Assembly (NCBI GenBank): GCA_903928345.1 | Contig: CAIYQO010000069.1 | Coordinates: forward strand, 1 to 41,068 | Origin: an uncultured bacterium | GTDB lineage: Bacteria; Armatimonadota; Hebobacteria; CAIYQO01 | Reading direction: 5' to 3' | Length of the DNA: 41,068 nt | Part shown: positions 1 through 7,999 of the stretch, one piece after another | Position numbering within the stretch: the stretch's first letter is position 1 | Layout: each line of letters begins with the position of its first letter | Program-made: the position numbers and the translations under genes | Notes under the pieces: generated by a model | Databases searched by the model: none | What the model was told of the DNA's origin: nothing | What the model saw: only the letters and a program-made list of their open reading frames with translations

Positions 1-26
1 GCGTGAGAACCATACATAAGAAAGGA

Positions 27-68
27 AGACGGTCTGCGCGTGTGAACGCTCACGCGCGCAGACCGTCT
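27..68 (-). terminator. Intrinsic-type terminator hairpin
   Basis: A perfect 14-bp inverted repeat pairs 27-40 with 55-68 around a 14-nt loop. It lies about 60 bp beyond the stop codon of the minus-strand hydrolase gene. Read on the minus strand, the distal arm is followed by a pyrimidine-rich run (CTTCCTTTCTT), a moderate rather than perfect U tract. It probably ends the two-gene NAGPA/hydrolase transcript. Confidence 0.7.
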
Positions 69-128
69 CTTCATTCATCAACGGATTTCACGCCCGCGGC
101 TCGCGGGTACGCTCGCCCTCCCAAAGTG

Positions 129-938
129 CTATTCCCCCAGCACGTCCCCAACCATCGCCTCCGCCAACTCGGCGTAAAGCCCGGGCGTGTGGGCGTGCCA
201 GAAGGGTGCGGTGACCAGGCAGCGGGTGTGCACTTCGCCCCAACCGGCGAGGAAGCGTTCGTATTCGATTTGGAGCTTGCCGCTGGCGCCGCACTGCAGG
301 AAGCGCGTCTCGGGGTGCGGGGCGTCGGCGGGGAGGCGCAGGCCTTCGATGCCGGTGAAGAGGGCGTCGGAGAGGGGTTCGCCTTCGATCTCGCGGGCGC
401 CCACCGCCGGGGCGGCGTCGCCGGTGAGTTGGTCCTGCATCTGCCGCCGCGTGCGCAGTTGGCGCAGGTAGCTTTTGCCCTGCACTACCGGTTGCAGCAG
501 CAGCAGGCGATCCGCGGGGAGTTCCACCGCCAGCAGTGCGCCGGCGCGGACGCCCACCACGCAGAGCGGCGCCGCGGCGCGCGCGCGCAGGGTATCGATG
601 GCAACGCGCAGGTCGGCGCGCCAGTCGTCCAGCGTCAGTTCACTCGCGTCCCCGCCGCTGTTGCCGGTGCCGCGCAGGTCGGGCAGCAACACGGCTGCCC
701 CCGCCGCCGCCAGCGCGCGCCCCACCGTCACCAGCGCCCGGTGCGCGGTGCGCTTCTCCTCGAACCACGGGCTCACCACCAGCACCGCCGCCGCCGCCGA
801 CCCCTCCGGCGCCAGGTACAACGCGTGCAGGCCGTCGTCGTTGAGTAACAGGGGTTCACCGGGAGTAAGGTTCCGTGATTCGGGCAAAGCATCTACCTCG
901 TGCTCGTGCGCGTATTCGTAATCGACCGTTCTCTTCAA
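129..938 (-). CDS. Alpha/beta hydrolase, exosortase-A-associated hydrolase-2-like
   Basis: A 269-residue protein with an alpha/beta-hydrolase layout. A PWFEEKRTAHR segment follows the first core strand (about residues 57-67), then LLPDLRGTGNSGG (84-96), then the nucleophile-elbow region VVGVRAGALLA (127-137). The elbow reads GVRAG instead of GxSxG, so the usual serine is replaced by Arg131. From memory, the exosortase-A-system hydrolase 2 family has the same kind of elbow (GLRLGA) and a similar EE..R segment, so this may be a family trait and not damage. No signal peptide is seen; it is likely cytoplasmic. The start is uncertain: the first in-frame candidate is TTG at 938, directly after a stop, without a clear Shine-Dalgarno; another TTG preceded by GAGGT lies about 17 codons in. 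It sits 38 bp downstream of the NAGPA gene, probably in one operon. Substrate unknown. Confidence 0.75.
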   Translation of the reverse strand: MKRTVDYEYAHEHEVDALPESRNLTPGEPLLLNDDGLHALYLAPEGSAAAAVLVVSPWFEEKRTAHRALVTVGRALAAAGAAVLLPDLRGTGNSGGDASELTLDDWRADLRVAIDTLRARAAAPLCVVGVRAGALLAVELPADRLLLLQPVVQGKSYLRQLRTRRQMQDQLTGDAAPAVGAREIEGEPLSDALFTGIEGLRLPADAPHPETRFLQCGASGKLQIEYERFLAGWGEVHTRCLVTAPFWHAHTPGLYAELAEAMVGDVLGE

Positions 939-976
939 GCCAGGCGCCTATTCGAGTACGGTTACGAGCACGATGA

Positions 977-2197
977 TTACCGCGCATCCGCCACGGTCGC
1001 GCTGTTCTGCACGCGCACCTGCCGTACATCTTTCGCGAGCAGTTCGCGCTCTTGCGTCCAGGCGGAGACTTCCAGCGTGTGCGGGCCGTCGGACTCCTTG
1101 GTGCTGTCCCAGGAGAACTGCAGCGGCCAGATATTCGTCATGGCGCGCAGTTGGCCGTCGATGCGCAGCGAGGCCCACGTGACGCGCGCGTCTTTGCCCA
1201 CCTCCACCGTCACCGGCACCACGCCTTGCACCGTGCGGGCGGGGTTCAGGTTGACGAAGTGCAGCAGGCCGGTGTTCAACGTCACCACGCGGTCCATCAC
1301 CACCGGGTCGGCGTCCTTCGTGAAGGGGTGCCAGGTCAACACGGGGCGATCCACGTGGTCCGGTCGCTCCGGTTGCAGCAGGTTGGCGAGTACCGGCATG
1401 GGCCGCGACACGCATCCCGCCGCCGCGCGCAGATAGCGTTCGCGCGAGCCATACACCGCCAGCATGGTGGATACGCCGCGCCCTGGCCGGGTGAGGGTGC
1501 GCCCGTCGCCGTAGAGGCCGCTGGAGGTGCCGCCGTCCAGACACATCGCCTGCGCCGCGCCCAGGTTTTTGCACACGCAGGCCAGGTTGTCCAGTGAAAT
1601 GGCCGTCTCCACGGTGATCAGCAGCAGCGTGCCGTCGTTGCAGTACGCCACCACGCTGCGCGAGGCGGAGCCGAGTACGTGCGGATCGCGAAAGCCTTCC
1701 GCACGCGCCATGATCGTCACGCGACCATCGCACAGCAGGCGCGGCCCGGCGCAGAGCACCGTCTGACAGCCCGTCCAATCGGGGTTGCCGAAGGTGGGGC
1801 CGGGGCAGTAGTAGACGCGGTTGTCGGGGAGGATGCACAGCGCGGTGCCCACCACGCCACGGTACAGCAGTTGCCCGTTCACCGCCACGTCGCCCACCGG
1901 CAGGTAGGTGTGCATGCAGAAATAGGTGCCGTTGATCGCCGCGTCGGGTTGCAGACGGCCCAGAATGCTGCTCCAGCTCTCCAGGCCGTTGGGGAAGGGT
2001 TGGGCCACAGCGGTGGTCACCACCACCTCGGGGTCGTGCATGTCCACCGCGACGTATTTGACCGGAAAGTTGTTGACGATCTGGTAATGCACCGTCACGC
2101 CGGACGCCCACGCCCCCCGCGCCAGCACGCACAGCAATACCGCCCCACCCCACAGGGCGCAGCGCAGCGCAAGGCTCATTCGGTGCAAACCAGCCAT
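977..2197 (-). CDS. Secreted phosphodiester glycosidase family (NAGPA/DUF2233) protein
   Basis: About 406 residues. The N-terminus is an export signal: a short charged start, then a hydrophobic stretch ending near ARGAWA-SG. The central domain has the two hallmarks of the phosphodiester-glycosidase (NAGPA, formerly DUF2233) fold, AINGTYF and MCLDGGTSSG, the latter being the conserved LDGG(x)S motif. The last 120 or so residues look like an Ig-like sandwich ending in SDGPHTLEVSAW. Family members cleave sugar-phosphodiester links or bind polysaccharide; the substrate cannot be told from sequence. ATG 2197 is preferred because an extended -10 (2208-2213) places the predicted transcript start about 4 nt upstream; ATG 2179 is the alternative and still leaves a full signal peptide. 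First gene of the pair with the downstream hydrolase. Confidence 0.85.
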   Translation of the reverse strand: MAGLHRMSLALRCALWGGAVLLCVLARGAWASGVTVHYQIVNNFPVKYVAVDMHDPEVVVTTAVAQPFPNGLESWSSILGRLQPDAAINGTYFCMHTYLPVGDVAVNGQLLYRGVVGTALCILPDNRVYYCPGPTFGNPDWTGCQTVLCAGPRLLCDGRVTIMARAEGFRDPHVLGSASRSVVAYCNDGTLLLITVETAISLDNLACVCKNLGAAQAMCLDGGTSSGLYGDGRTLTRPGRGVSTMLAVYGSRERYLRAAAGCVSRPMPVLANLLQPERPDHVDRPVLTWHPFTKDADPVVMDRVVTLNTGLLHFVNLNPARTVQGVVPVTVEVGKDARVTWASLRIDGQLRAMTNIWPLQFSWDSTKESDGPHTLEVSAWTQERELLAKDVRQVRVQNSATVADAR

Positions 2198-2207
2198 ACC
2201 ACCCAAT

Positions 2208-2236
2208 ATTGTACCAGAAAACGGGCGGCGTGCGAA
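2208..2236 (-). promoter_or_regulatory. Promoter of the NAGPA/hydrolase pair (minus strand)
   Basis: On the minus strand, TTCGCA (2231-2236) is separated by 17 bp from TACAAT (2208-2213), which is preceded by TGG to give the extended -10 TGGTACAAT. The predicted start of transcription falls a few nucleotides before ATG 2197, so the leader would be very short. It is back-to-back with the plus-strand promoter at 2252-2280. Confidence 0.55.
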
Positions 2237-2251
2237 GCGACGCGATGGCCC

Positions 2252-2280
2252 TTGCCGCCCCCGCCGCCGCGTGGTAAGGT
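2252..2280 (+). promoter_or_regulatory. Promoter of the 2287 gene, leaderless geometry
   Basis: TTGCCG (2252-2257), a 17-bp spacer, then TAAGGT (2275-2280) preceded by TGG. The ATG at 2287 begins only 6 nt after the -10 hexamer, so the predicted transcript starts at or next to the start codon. No Shine-Dalgarno precedes the ATG, which fits leaderless translation. Confidence 0.55.
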
Positions 2281-2286
2281 ATCTGT

Positions 2287-3564
2287 ATGAAACGCCTGCG
2301 CTGGTGGATACTCGCGGTCGTCCTCCTCACCGCCCTTCTCGGGTGGTGGTGGTCGACGCGTCCGCGGGAGTTGAAGTTGGTGGGGGTGTATCCGCTGACG
2401 GGGGATGGAGGACTATCAAATCTCAACGGTGATACCTTTGCCATAATCGGCGGCCAAGTGACCGCGTATGACTTTACCGGACGTAAATTATGGTCGATTC
2501 CGCGCGTTATTCTGCCGATGTGGCAGGAGTGGAATTCCGCGGATAATCAGACGTATGTGTATGCTCTGCATAGCGATAAGCCGGTGTTACAGATTTGGCA
2601 CCAAGGTATGCTTCAAGGCACGCTCGCGTTGCCGACATGGGGCTTGCTGAAAGGATGGAAGAATGGCACATTCCCATTCCAGGTGATGCCTTTGGATGAA
2701 GGGCGAGTGTATGTTGCGGCCTCGACAAAAGAGCAGGGACGACTTTACCTGATAAAAGGGGCACGGATCACTGCTCGTTTTTATGGTCAGCCATTACAAG
2801 GAAATACACACATCACCAGCGATGGAGACGGGTTCTTTCTTTATCGAAATGGTACTATCGATTTCTTCCGCATATCGCAAACCGGTGAAAATCTGGCATA
2901 TACTCACGTGGCAACACCACTTCCCCATGGAGGCATCTACTCGAATTATACCTTCGGCACACATGCAGATTTATGGCTGCAACCAGGATACGTGGTCACT
3001 CCCCAGCAGGTGATTCCTATCCCCAAGGCCATCACTTCTCACACAGTCGCCGATTTTACCAGTTGCGGAGAGACACAGGCCATTTCAACAACCGATGTGC
3101 CGCAATCAGCATTTCCCGATACCGTACATATCTGGACGCCACGCACGGGCGTGTTATGGACGGTACCGTTGGCTGGCTTTTGGGATGGGTATGCGTCTGC
3201 CAACGGGCAATATGCGCTGAGCACTACTCGTATCATGCCACCCGCACTGCTGGTCAAGTTGGCTGGATTTGCAGGGCATCCCGAATGGATCTATCCCGTT
3301 ACTCGGCAAAGTATTTTACAGCAAGTCACCAAACCGCTTGCTCCACCTTTACGGCTGGTGATCTACCAGCAACCGGGCACGGTGTGCGCTGAAACCTCAC
3401 GAAAGATCGTGATTGATAGTAGTCTCGGTCTGCACTATCGAGACACCGATGGTCATCAGCATGTCTATTTTCTATCCACTTTCCGTCTCTCTGATGACGG
3501 TCATAATTTGTATACTTTGGGCTATAACAACGGTCAGCACGCGTTGTTCCACTTCGCCTGGTAG
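2287..3564 (+). CDS. Membrane-anchored propeller-like protein of unknown function
   Basis: 425 residues. Residues 1-25 (MKRLRWWILAVV...LLGWWW) form a signal anchor, so the rest should lie outside the cytoplasmic membrane. The body consists of irregular beta-rich repeats with segments such as GGQVTAYDFTGRKLW, LYLIKGARITARF and VHIWTPRTGVLW. These resemble PQQ/WD-type propeller blades, but no repeat is regular enough to name a family. Codon use changes inside the gene: the first 40 codons are GC-rich like the neighbours, while from about 2408 the GC falls to about 50% up to the stop. It is transcribed from a leaderless-type promoter divergent from the NAGPA gene. The similar lower-GC propeller gene at 30044-31393 could be a functional analogue. 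No function is assigned. Confidence 0.75.
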   Translation: MKRLRWWILAVVLLTALLGWWWSTRPRELKLVGVYPLTGDGGLSNLNGDTFAIIGGQVTAYDFTGRKLWSIPRVILPMWQEWNSADNQTYVYALHSDKPVLQIWHQGMLQGTLALPTWGLLKGWKNGTFPFQVMPLDEGRVYVAASTKEQGRLYLIKGARITARFYGQPLQGNTHITSDGDGFFLYRNGTIDFFRISQTGENLAYTHVATPLPHGGIYSNYTFGTHADLWLQPGYVVTPQQVIPIPKAITSHTVADFTSCGETQAISTTDVPQSAFPDTVHIWTPRTGVLWTVPLAGFWDGYASANGQYALSTTRIMPPALLVKLAGFAGHPEWIYPVTRQSILQQVTKPLAPPLRLVIYQQPGTVCAETSRKIVIDSSLGLHYRDTDGHQHVYFLSTFRLSDDGHNLYTLGYNNGQHALFHFAW

Positions 3565-3742
3565 GTCCCCCACCCCCCAAGTGTGGTGGTACGGCGCGTT
3601 GAGGGCCTTTGCTTGCTACGACAGCTCTCGCGCGTGCCGGTTGCTTCCCACAACGCTGACGGTGTACCCCGGCGAAGTTGCTCCCCGCCAGGAGGGGCGA
3701 CGGGCGTGGTGGAGAAATACCACCCTACCGGAGGTGTGACCC
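3565..3742 (+). other. 178-bp leader region before the Ig/BIG2 gene
   Basis: No gene is visible here. A small hairpin (GGTGG, a 6-7-nt loop, CCACC) lies around 3698-3715. A strong Shine-Dalgarno (GGAGGTG) lies just downstream, fixing ATG 3743. No convincing promoter was found; the leader could be part of a transcript reading through from the 2287 gene. Confidence 0.4.
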
Positions 3743-5911
3743 ATGACTCGTTATATGTTACCGATATTGTTAGTGCTGGCGCTCTGCGCCGGTGCGCAGG
3801 CCGCGGAGTTGGTCATCACGGCGCCCGTAGACGGCGCGGTGGTGAAGGCGGGGATCGTCTTCACGGCCACGGTGCACGCGGCGCCGAACCTCGTCGCGGT
3901 GGAATGGCGGTTGAATGGGCGCGCGATCTCCGGTTGCCTGCTGACCCCGCCGACCTTCGCGCAACCCTGGCATCCCGCGCAGGTGTTCAACGGGTCGATG
4001 ACGCTGCAGGCCATCGGGTACGATGCTGCCGGCAAACCCGTCGCCACCAGTGCCCCCGTGCACTTCACCGCCGCGCTGGGACCGGGCGACATTACGCTGA
4101 CGGCGCCGACGGATTTGAGCACGCCCCTGTCCGGCACGGTGAACTTCGCGGTGACCGTGCTTCGTCCATTGACGGATGCCGAACGGCAGGAGCGGGAGAA
4201 CGACCCCAAGTTCGACAAATCGCAGATGAACAAGACGGTGGAGTGCATCCAGATGTTCGTGGACGGCCAATGGGCGCTGCGCCAGTTCGGCGCGCCCAGC
4301 CGCACGCTGACGCTGGACACCACCCGGCTGCCGGACGGCCCGCACGAGTTGCAGGTGAGCGCCTACGGCTGGCTGAAAGGCGTACCGCCCATCGCGATGC
4401 TGCAGACCACCTTCATCACGAAAAACGGGCACGCCCCCATGGCACTGCTCCCGCAGTGGCAGACGCTGTGCCTGCAGCCCGGGCAGACCGCCGACCTGGC
4501 GCCCCGCCTGGGGTATACCGATGGCAAAAATGACGCCCTGCGCGCCGTGCCCGCCTACACGAGCGGCGCCCCCGCCGTGGTGACGGTGGATGCGCGGGGG
4601 AAGGTGCAGGCGGTGGGGAAAGGGATGGCCGTCATCACCCTCAGCGTGCCCGCCCACGACCTGCTGCCCGATGCGCCGGCGACGGCCGCGCCGTTCACCG
4701 CCGAGGTTTGCGTGCTGGTCGGCCTGCCCGACGGCCTGCCGCACTTCTCGCGCAACGGCCGCGTGCTGCTGCAATTCGACCCCAAGCAATCGGAATTCGT
4801 GCGTTCCATGTTCACCCTCTCACCACAATACGTGCTGAACACTCCCGGCCTGCCGGCACTGGTGAAGGACGCCGGCATCAACACCGGGGAGAGCGGCTTC
4901 TTCCACAATCCGAACGACGGCTCCCGCACCGACAGCTATGAGAAGTACGTCGCGGGGTGGGACCCCTGGTTCGAGAGCAATATCGCCGCCCCGGCCAAAC
5001 AGTTGGGCGTGGGGATGATCCTCTCCGGCGACGACTGGGTGCGCACCACCAATGAGTTGAAGTGGACCGCCGCCACCCCGTGGGCGCCCGAGCTGGCCAA
5101 GCACATCTGGGGCAAATTGCGCGACAGTGAAACCGTCACCGCGGTCGAAATGATGGACGAGGCCAGCTTCCTGGGCAGCGGCCCGGCGCCGACCGACGGC
5201 CATTGGGCGAAAGCCGATCCCGCCATCCACGACGACGCGCTGGTCAATCTGATCGCCGCGATCCGCGGCGTGGAGCACTATACGCCGATCTCCTGGCCGG
5301 TGCTGGGGTTGGCCGGGCCAGACACCGCGGGCCGCTGGATGGGCGATCCGCGCTTTGCCGATTACGCCAGCCAGTACTGGACCACGATGGACTGGCGGCT
5401 CGCCTATCCCTGGGGCGGCAGCGGCCTGCAGATGAAGAGCGACCTGGAACGCGTGATGGTGGGACGCTTCCCCAACATGCAATGGGATAAGCCGCAGCTT
5501 ATGCTGGTCAGCGGGTGCGGCCCGTACTATACCAAACGCGTCGATGGCGACCACTTCCAGCCGGGCCTGGACGAAGGCGCGCCGAGTGAAACGCCGTCCA
5601 CGTTAATTGCCGATGAGCCGCTCTACGCCGCCATCAGCGGCGCCGCCGGGGTGCGCATGTATTCGGTCGATTTCTGGTGGAAGGACGAGCGGGCGAAGGC
5701 GAAGCCGGGCGCGAGCGGGCTGCAGACCGGCGCCAGTCCGTATGGCGCGGGCAGCGACCGCTGGCACGCCATCTCCGCCGCCTACAACCTGCTCGGGGTG
5801 CTGGAGCCGTACCTGCTGCAGCCGCGGGACAACGCCGTCTACCCCGGCGCGGAGTTCAGCACCGGGGCGCGCCGCGGCAAGGACAGCCGGTTGCTGATGG
5901 TCCTCAACTAG
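3743..5911 (+). CDS. Secreted Ig-like/BIG2 protein with TIM-barrel glycosidase-like domain, cut by in-frame TAG
   Basis: 722 residues up to the TAG at 5909-5911; the same frame stays open to 6379, so the intact protein would be 878 residues. A signal peptide covers 1-20 (cleavage near CAGAQA-AE). Residues 21-110 and 112-225 are Ig-like sandwiches (ITAPVDGAVV; DGPHELQVSAYGW). About 232-325 is a BIG2-type domain (VVTVDARGKVQAVGKGMAVI). From about 330 comes an alpha/beta region with acidic strand ends (MILSGDDWVR, VEMMDEASFLG), resembling a glycoside-hydrolase TIM barrel; the family is not recognisable. The start is well set by GGAGGTG before the ATG. The product stops at the junction to a C-terminal beta-sandwich. 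Polysaccharide binding or hydrolysis at the cell surface is plausible but inferred from architecture only. Confidence 0.75.
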   Translation: MTRYMLPILLVLALCAGAQAAELVITAPVDGAVVKAGIVFTATVHAAPNLVAVEWRLNGRAISGCLLTPPTFAQPWHPAQVFNGSMTLQAIGYDAAGKPVATSAPVHFTAALGPGDITLTAPTDLSTPLSGTVNFAVTVLRPLTDAERQERENDPKFDKSQMNKTVECIQMFVDGQWALRQFGAPSRTLTLDTTRLPDGPHELQVSAYGWLKGVPPIAMLQTTFITKNGHAPMALLPQWQTLCLQPGQTADLAPRLGYTDGKNDALRAVPAYTSGAPAVVTVDARGKVQAVGKGMAVITLSVPAHDLLPDAPATAAPFTAEVCVLVGLPDGLPHFSRNGRVLLQFDPKQSEFVRSMFTLSPQYVLNTPGLPALVKDAGINTGESGFFHNPNDGSRTDSYEKYVAGWDPWFESNIAAPAKQLGVGMILSGDDWVRTTNELKWTAATPWAPELAKHIWGKLRDSETVTAVEMMDEASFLGSGPAPTDGHWAKADPAIHDDALVNLIAAIRGVEHYTPISWPVLGLAGPDTAGRWMGDPRFADYASQYWTTMDWRLAYPWGGSGLQMKSDLERVMVGRFPNMQWDKPQLMLVSGCGPYYTKRVDGDHFQPGLDEGAPSETPSTLIADEPLYAAISGAAGVRMYSVDFWWKDERAKAKPGASGLQTGASPYGAGSDRWHAISAAYNLLGVLEPYLLQPRDNAVYPGAEFSTGARRGKDSRLLMVLN

Positions 5912-6379
5912 TCGCAGCAACCGCGCACCGTCACCATCAATATGGCGCCTTACCGCCTGCCCGGTGTTAAAACGCTGCTCCGCTACCACGTACTGGGCGC
6001 CAGCACCTGGGTCGACACGCTGCCCGATGCCGCGCAGGACACGCTAACCTTCCAACCCGGCGAGTTTGTGGCCTGGCTGGCGACCGCACCCGCCGGCGGC
6101 GACGTGCCGCCCGCCGTGCGGCTCGTGTTGCCGTACGAGCCGACCATAACCGGCCCCATCACGCTGCATGCAGACGCCCATGCTGCCCACGGCCTCAAGC
6201 AGGTGGAATTCTTCGTCAACGGCAAATCCATCGGCACCGCGACTAAAGCGCCGTATACCATCACCTGGGATGCCGTCACCCCGCTGAAGGGCGAATGGCA
6301 CGGCATCAAAGCCGTGGCCACCGACCTTGCCGGCCACACCAGCGAAGCGCGCGCCATGGTGCGCGTGGCGGGGCAATAA
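5912..6379 (+). pseudogene. In-frame continuation after the TAG: C-terminal sandwich and Ig-like domain
   Basis: The reading frame of the preceding gene continues without a break from 5912 to the TAA at 6377-6379. It encodes the rest of a beta-sandwich whose first strand ends right at the stop (LMVLN, stop, SQQPRTVTIN), followed by an Ig-like domain of Big_7 type (HGLKQVEFFVNGKSIGTAT, then ITWDAV). The codon bias remains typical of the genome. The ATG at 5942 lacks a Shine-Dalgarno and would start inside the domain, so this is not an independent gene. A TAC/TAT-to-TAG point mutation, a sequencing error or programmed readthrough would each explain it. Nearby genes end in TAG, so general reassignment of UAG is unlikely. 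Confidence 0.7.
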
Positions 6380-6392
6380 GATGCGGCGCCGG

Positions 6393-6421
6393 TAGACCAT
6401 TCCCGGCGCGCGTGGTATCGT
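6393..6421 (+). promoter_or_regulatory. Promoter of the kdp sensor kinase, leaderless geometry
   Basis: TAGACC (6393-6398), a 17-bp spacer, then TATCGT (6416-6421) preceded by TGG, an extended -10. ATG 6428 starts 6 nt after the -10, the same spacing as at 2275-2287, and no Shine-Dalgarno is present. A 7-bp inverted repeat (GCGCCGG 6386-6392 with CCGGCGC 6403-6409) encloses the -35; it could be an operator or the terminator stem of the upstream gene. Confidence 0.55.
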
Positions 6422-6427
6422 AAAGCT

Positions 6428-7999
6428 ATGCGTTTCACACTCCCGCGCTGGGATCGGCATGGGTATCTGTTCGCGGTCGCCTGCGTGGCGGCAGCCACGT
6501 TGCTCTTTTTGCTGGGCCGGAACTACTTTGCCAAAGGGCAGTGGGCCTTGTTGTACCTGCTGCTCATCGTCTTCATCGCCGGCATCGGCGGCTTTCGGGC
6601 GTCGCTGCTGGCGGCAGTGGCCTCCTTCCTGGCGTGGAACTACTTCTTCCTGCCCCCCTACGGCACGCTGATCATCGCGGACGTGAAGGACTGGCTCTCG
6701 CTGTTCGTCTTTCTTCTCGTCGGCATCGCGATGGGCTTGCAAACGGCGCGCATGCGCGAACGCGAGACGGACGCGCGCGCCCGCGAACAGGAGGCGGCGC
6801 TGTTGAGCCGCCTGAGCGCCGGCCTGGTGTCCATCTCCTCCCTGCGCACGCTGACGGAGATGATCCGCAATGAGGTGACGCGCTTCACCGGGGCGCAACC
6901 GGTGGTGCTCTTCCTGCCCGGCGCGGACGGGTTGATCCCGCAGCCCGACGAGCCGCTGCCCGACGCGGTGACGCAGCCGGCGGCGTGGGTGTACCGCCAG
7001 AACAAAGCCATTGGGCTCCCCTTCGTGACCTCGTTGGCGAAACTCGGCGTGGAGGGATGGCCCATCTCTGTGGCGCACGGGGTGGTGATGGACGGGCCGC
7101 CGCGCCAGGATCTCTACCTGCCGCTGCAGTCCACGGCGCGGTTGGAAGGTGTGCTCTACGTGGGCGCGCGCGCCGATGCCACCCCGTACACGCCGCACGA
7201 TGCCCGCCTGCTGGTGTCCATCGCCAACCTGGCGGCGGGTTTCCTCGAACGCCAGCACCTGGAAGCGCTGGCGGGACAAGCGGAGGCGCAGCAGGAGTCG
7301 GAACGCTTGAAGCGCACGCTCATCTCCTCCGTTTCCCACGAACTGAAGACCCCGCTGGCGGCGATCAAGGCGACGATGACGAGCTTACTCGGCGAGGATG
7401 TCGCCTGGGATCGCGACATGGTGCGCGCCGAGGTGCGCACGGCGTGCGAAGACCTGACGCGGCTGGACGCCAGCATCGAGGAGTTGCTCAACCTGTCGCG
7501 GCTGAAAGCGGACGATTGGACCCCGCAGCGCGACTGGTACGAATTCGGCGAAGTGGTCGGCGCGATGCTGGCGAAACTGCCGGCGGCGGAACGCCGGCGC
7601 ATCGCCTTCGCCATTCCCGAAGAGCTGCCGGCCTTTTGCATCGACTTCCAGCAGTGGCTGCAGGTGGTATTGCACCTGACCGAGAACGCGCTGGCCTACG
7701 CGCCGCCGGGGTCGCAGGTGGTCATCGGTGCCTCGGCGCTGCCGCACGAATTGCGCTTCTGGGTGGAAGATCAGGGGCCGGGCATCCCCCCCGGCGAGCG
7801 GGAGCGCATCTTCGAGCAATTCTACCGCGGCAGCACCGCCGCCAAGGCGCCCACCGGCACCGGGCTGGGGCTGGCGATCGCCGCCGAAATCGTGCGCTTC
7901 CACGACGGCCGCATCTGGGTGGAGGACGTGCAACCCCACGGCGCGCGCTTCGTGGTGGCGTTGCCGCAAGTCAGCGCGTGCGAGAGGGATGGGAAATGA
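6428..7999 (+). CDS. KdpD-like sensor histidine kinase (DUF4118-GAF-HisKA-HATPase), C-terminal half of KdpD
   Basis: 523 residues. Residues 12-105 hold the four closely packed membrane helices of the KdpD DUF4118 domain. A short coiled stretch (about 108-125) leads to a GAF domain (about 130-275). HisKA follows with the phospho-acceptor His304 in SSVSHELKTPLAAIK, then the N box TENALAYAPPG (near 419), DQGPGIP and GTGLGLAIA of the ATPase domain. It corresponds to the second half of full-length KdpD (about 890 residues); the N-terminal KdpD domain and USP domain are missing and are encoded by the last gene of the locus. It overlaps kdpE by four bases (ATGA), so translation is coupled. Expected role: inner-membrane sensing of potassium limitation or turgor and phosphorylation of KdpE. 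Confidence 0.9.
   Translation: MRFTLPRWDRHGYLFAVACVAAATLLFLLGRNYFAKGQWALLYLLLIVFIAGIGGFRASLLAAVASFLAWNYFFLPPYGTLIIADVKDWLSLFVFLLVGIAMGLQTARMRERETDARAREQEAALLSRLSAGLVSISSLRTLTEMIRNEVTRFTGAQPVVLFLPGADGLIPQPDEPLPDAVTQPAAWVYRQNKAIGLPFVTSLAKLGVEGWPISVAHGVVMDGPPRQDLYLPLQSTARLEGVLYVGARADATPYTPHDARLLVSIANLAAGFLERQHLEALAGQAEAQQESERLKRTLISSVSHELKTPLAAIKATMTSLLGEDVAWDRDMVRAEVRTACEDLTRLDASIEELLNLSRLKADDWTPQRDWYEFGEVVGAMLAKLPAAERRRIAFAIPEELPAFCIDFQQWLQVVLHLTENALAYAPPGSQVVIGASALPHELRFWVEDQGPGIPPGERERIFEQFYRGSTAAKAPTGTGLGLAIAAEIVRFHDGRIWVEDVQPHGARFVVALPQVSACERDGK

Noticed and set aside
898-974. A 10-bp inverted repeat (TCGTGCTCGT with ACGAGCACGA) around the NAGPA/hydrolase junction
   Set aside because: The arms are short and 57 bp apart in GC-rich DNA, and overlap coding sequence; likely chance.
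948-2444. A 498-codon minus-strand frame overlapping the NAGPA gene
   Set aside because: It is a shifted frame of the NAGPA gene; its Arg/Gly/His-rich product has no motif while the other frame has clear family hallmarks.
3743-6379. Genome-wide UAG recoding as explanation for the in-frame TAG
   Set aside because: Several intact neighbours (the 2287 gene, kdpE, kdpF, kdpB, the M20 peptidase, the CBM9 gene) end with TAG, so UAG works as a stop here.
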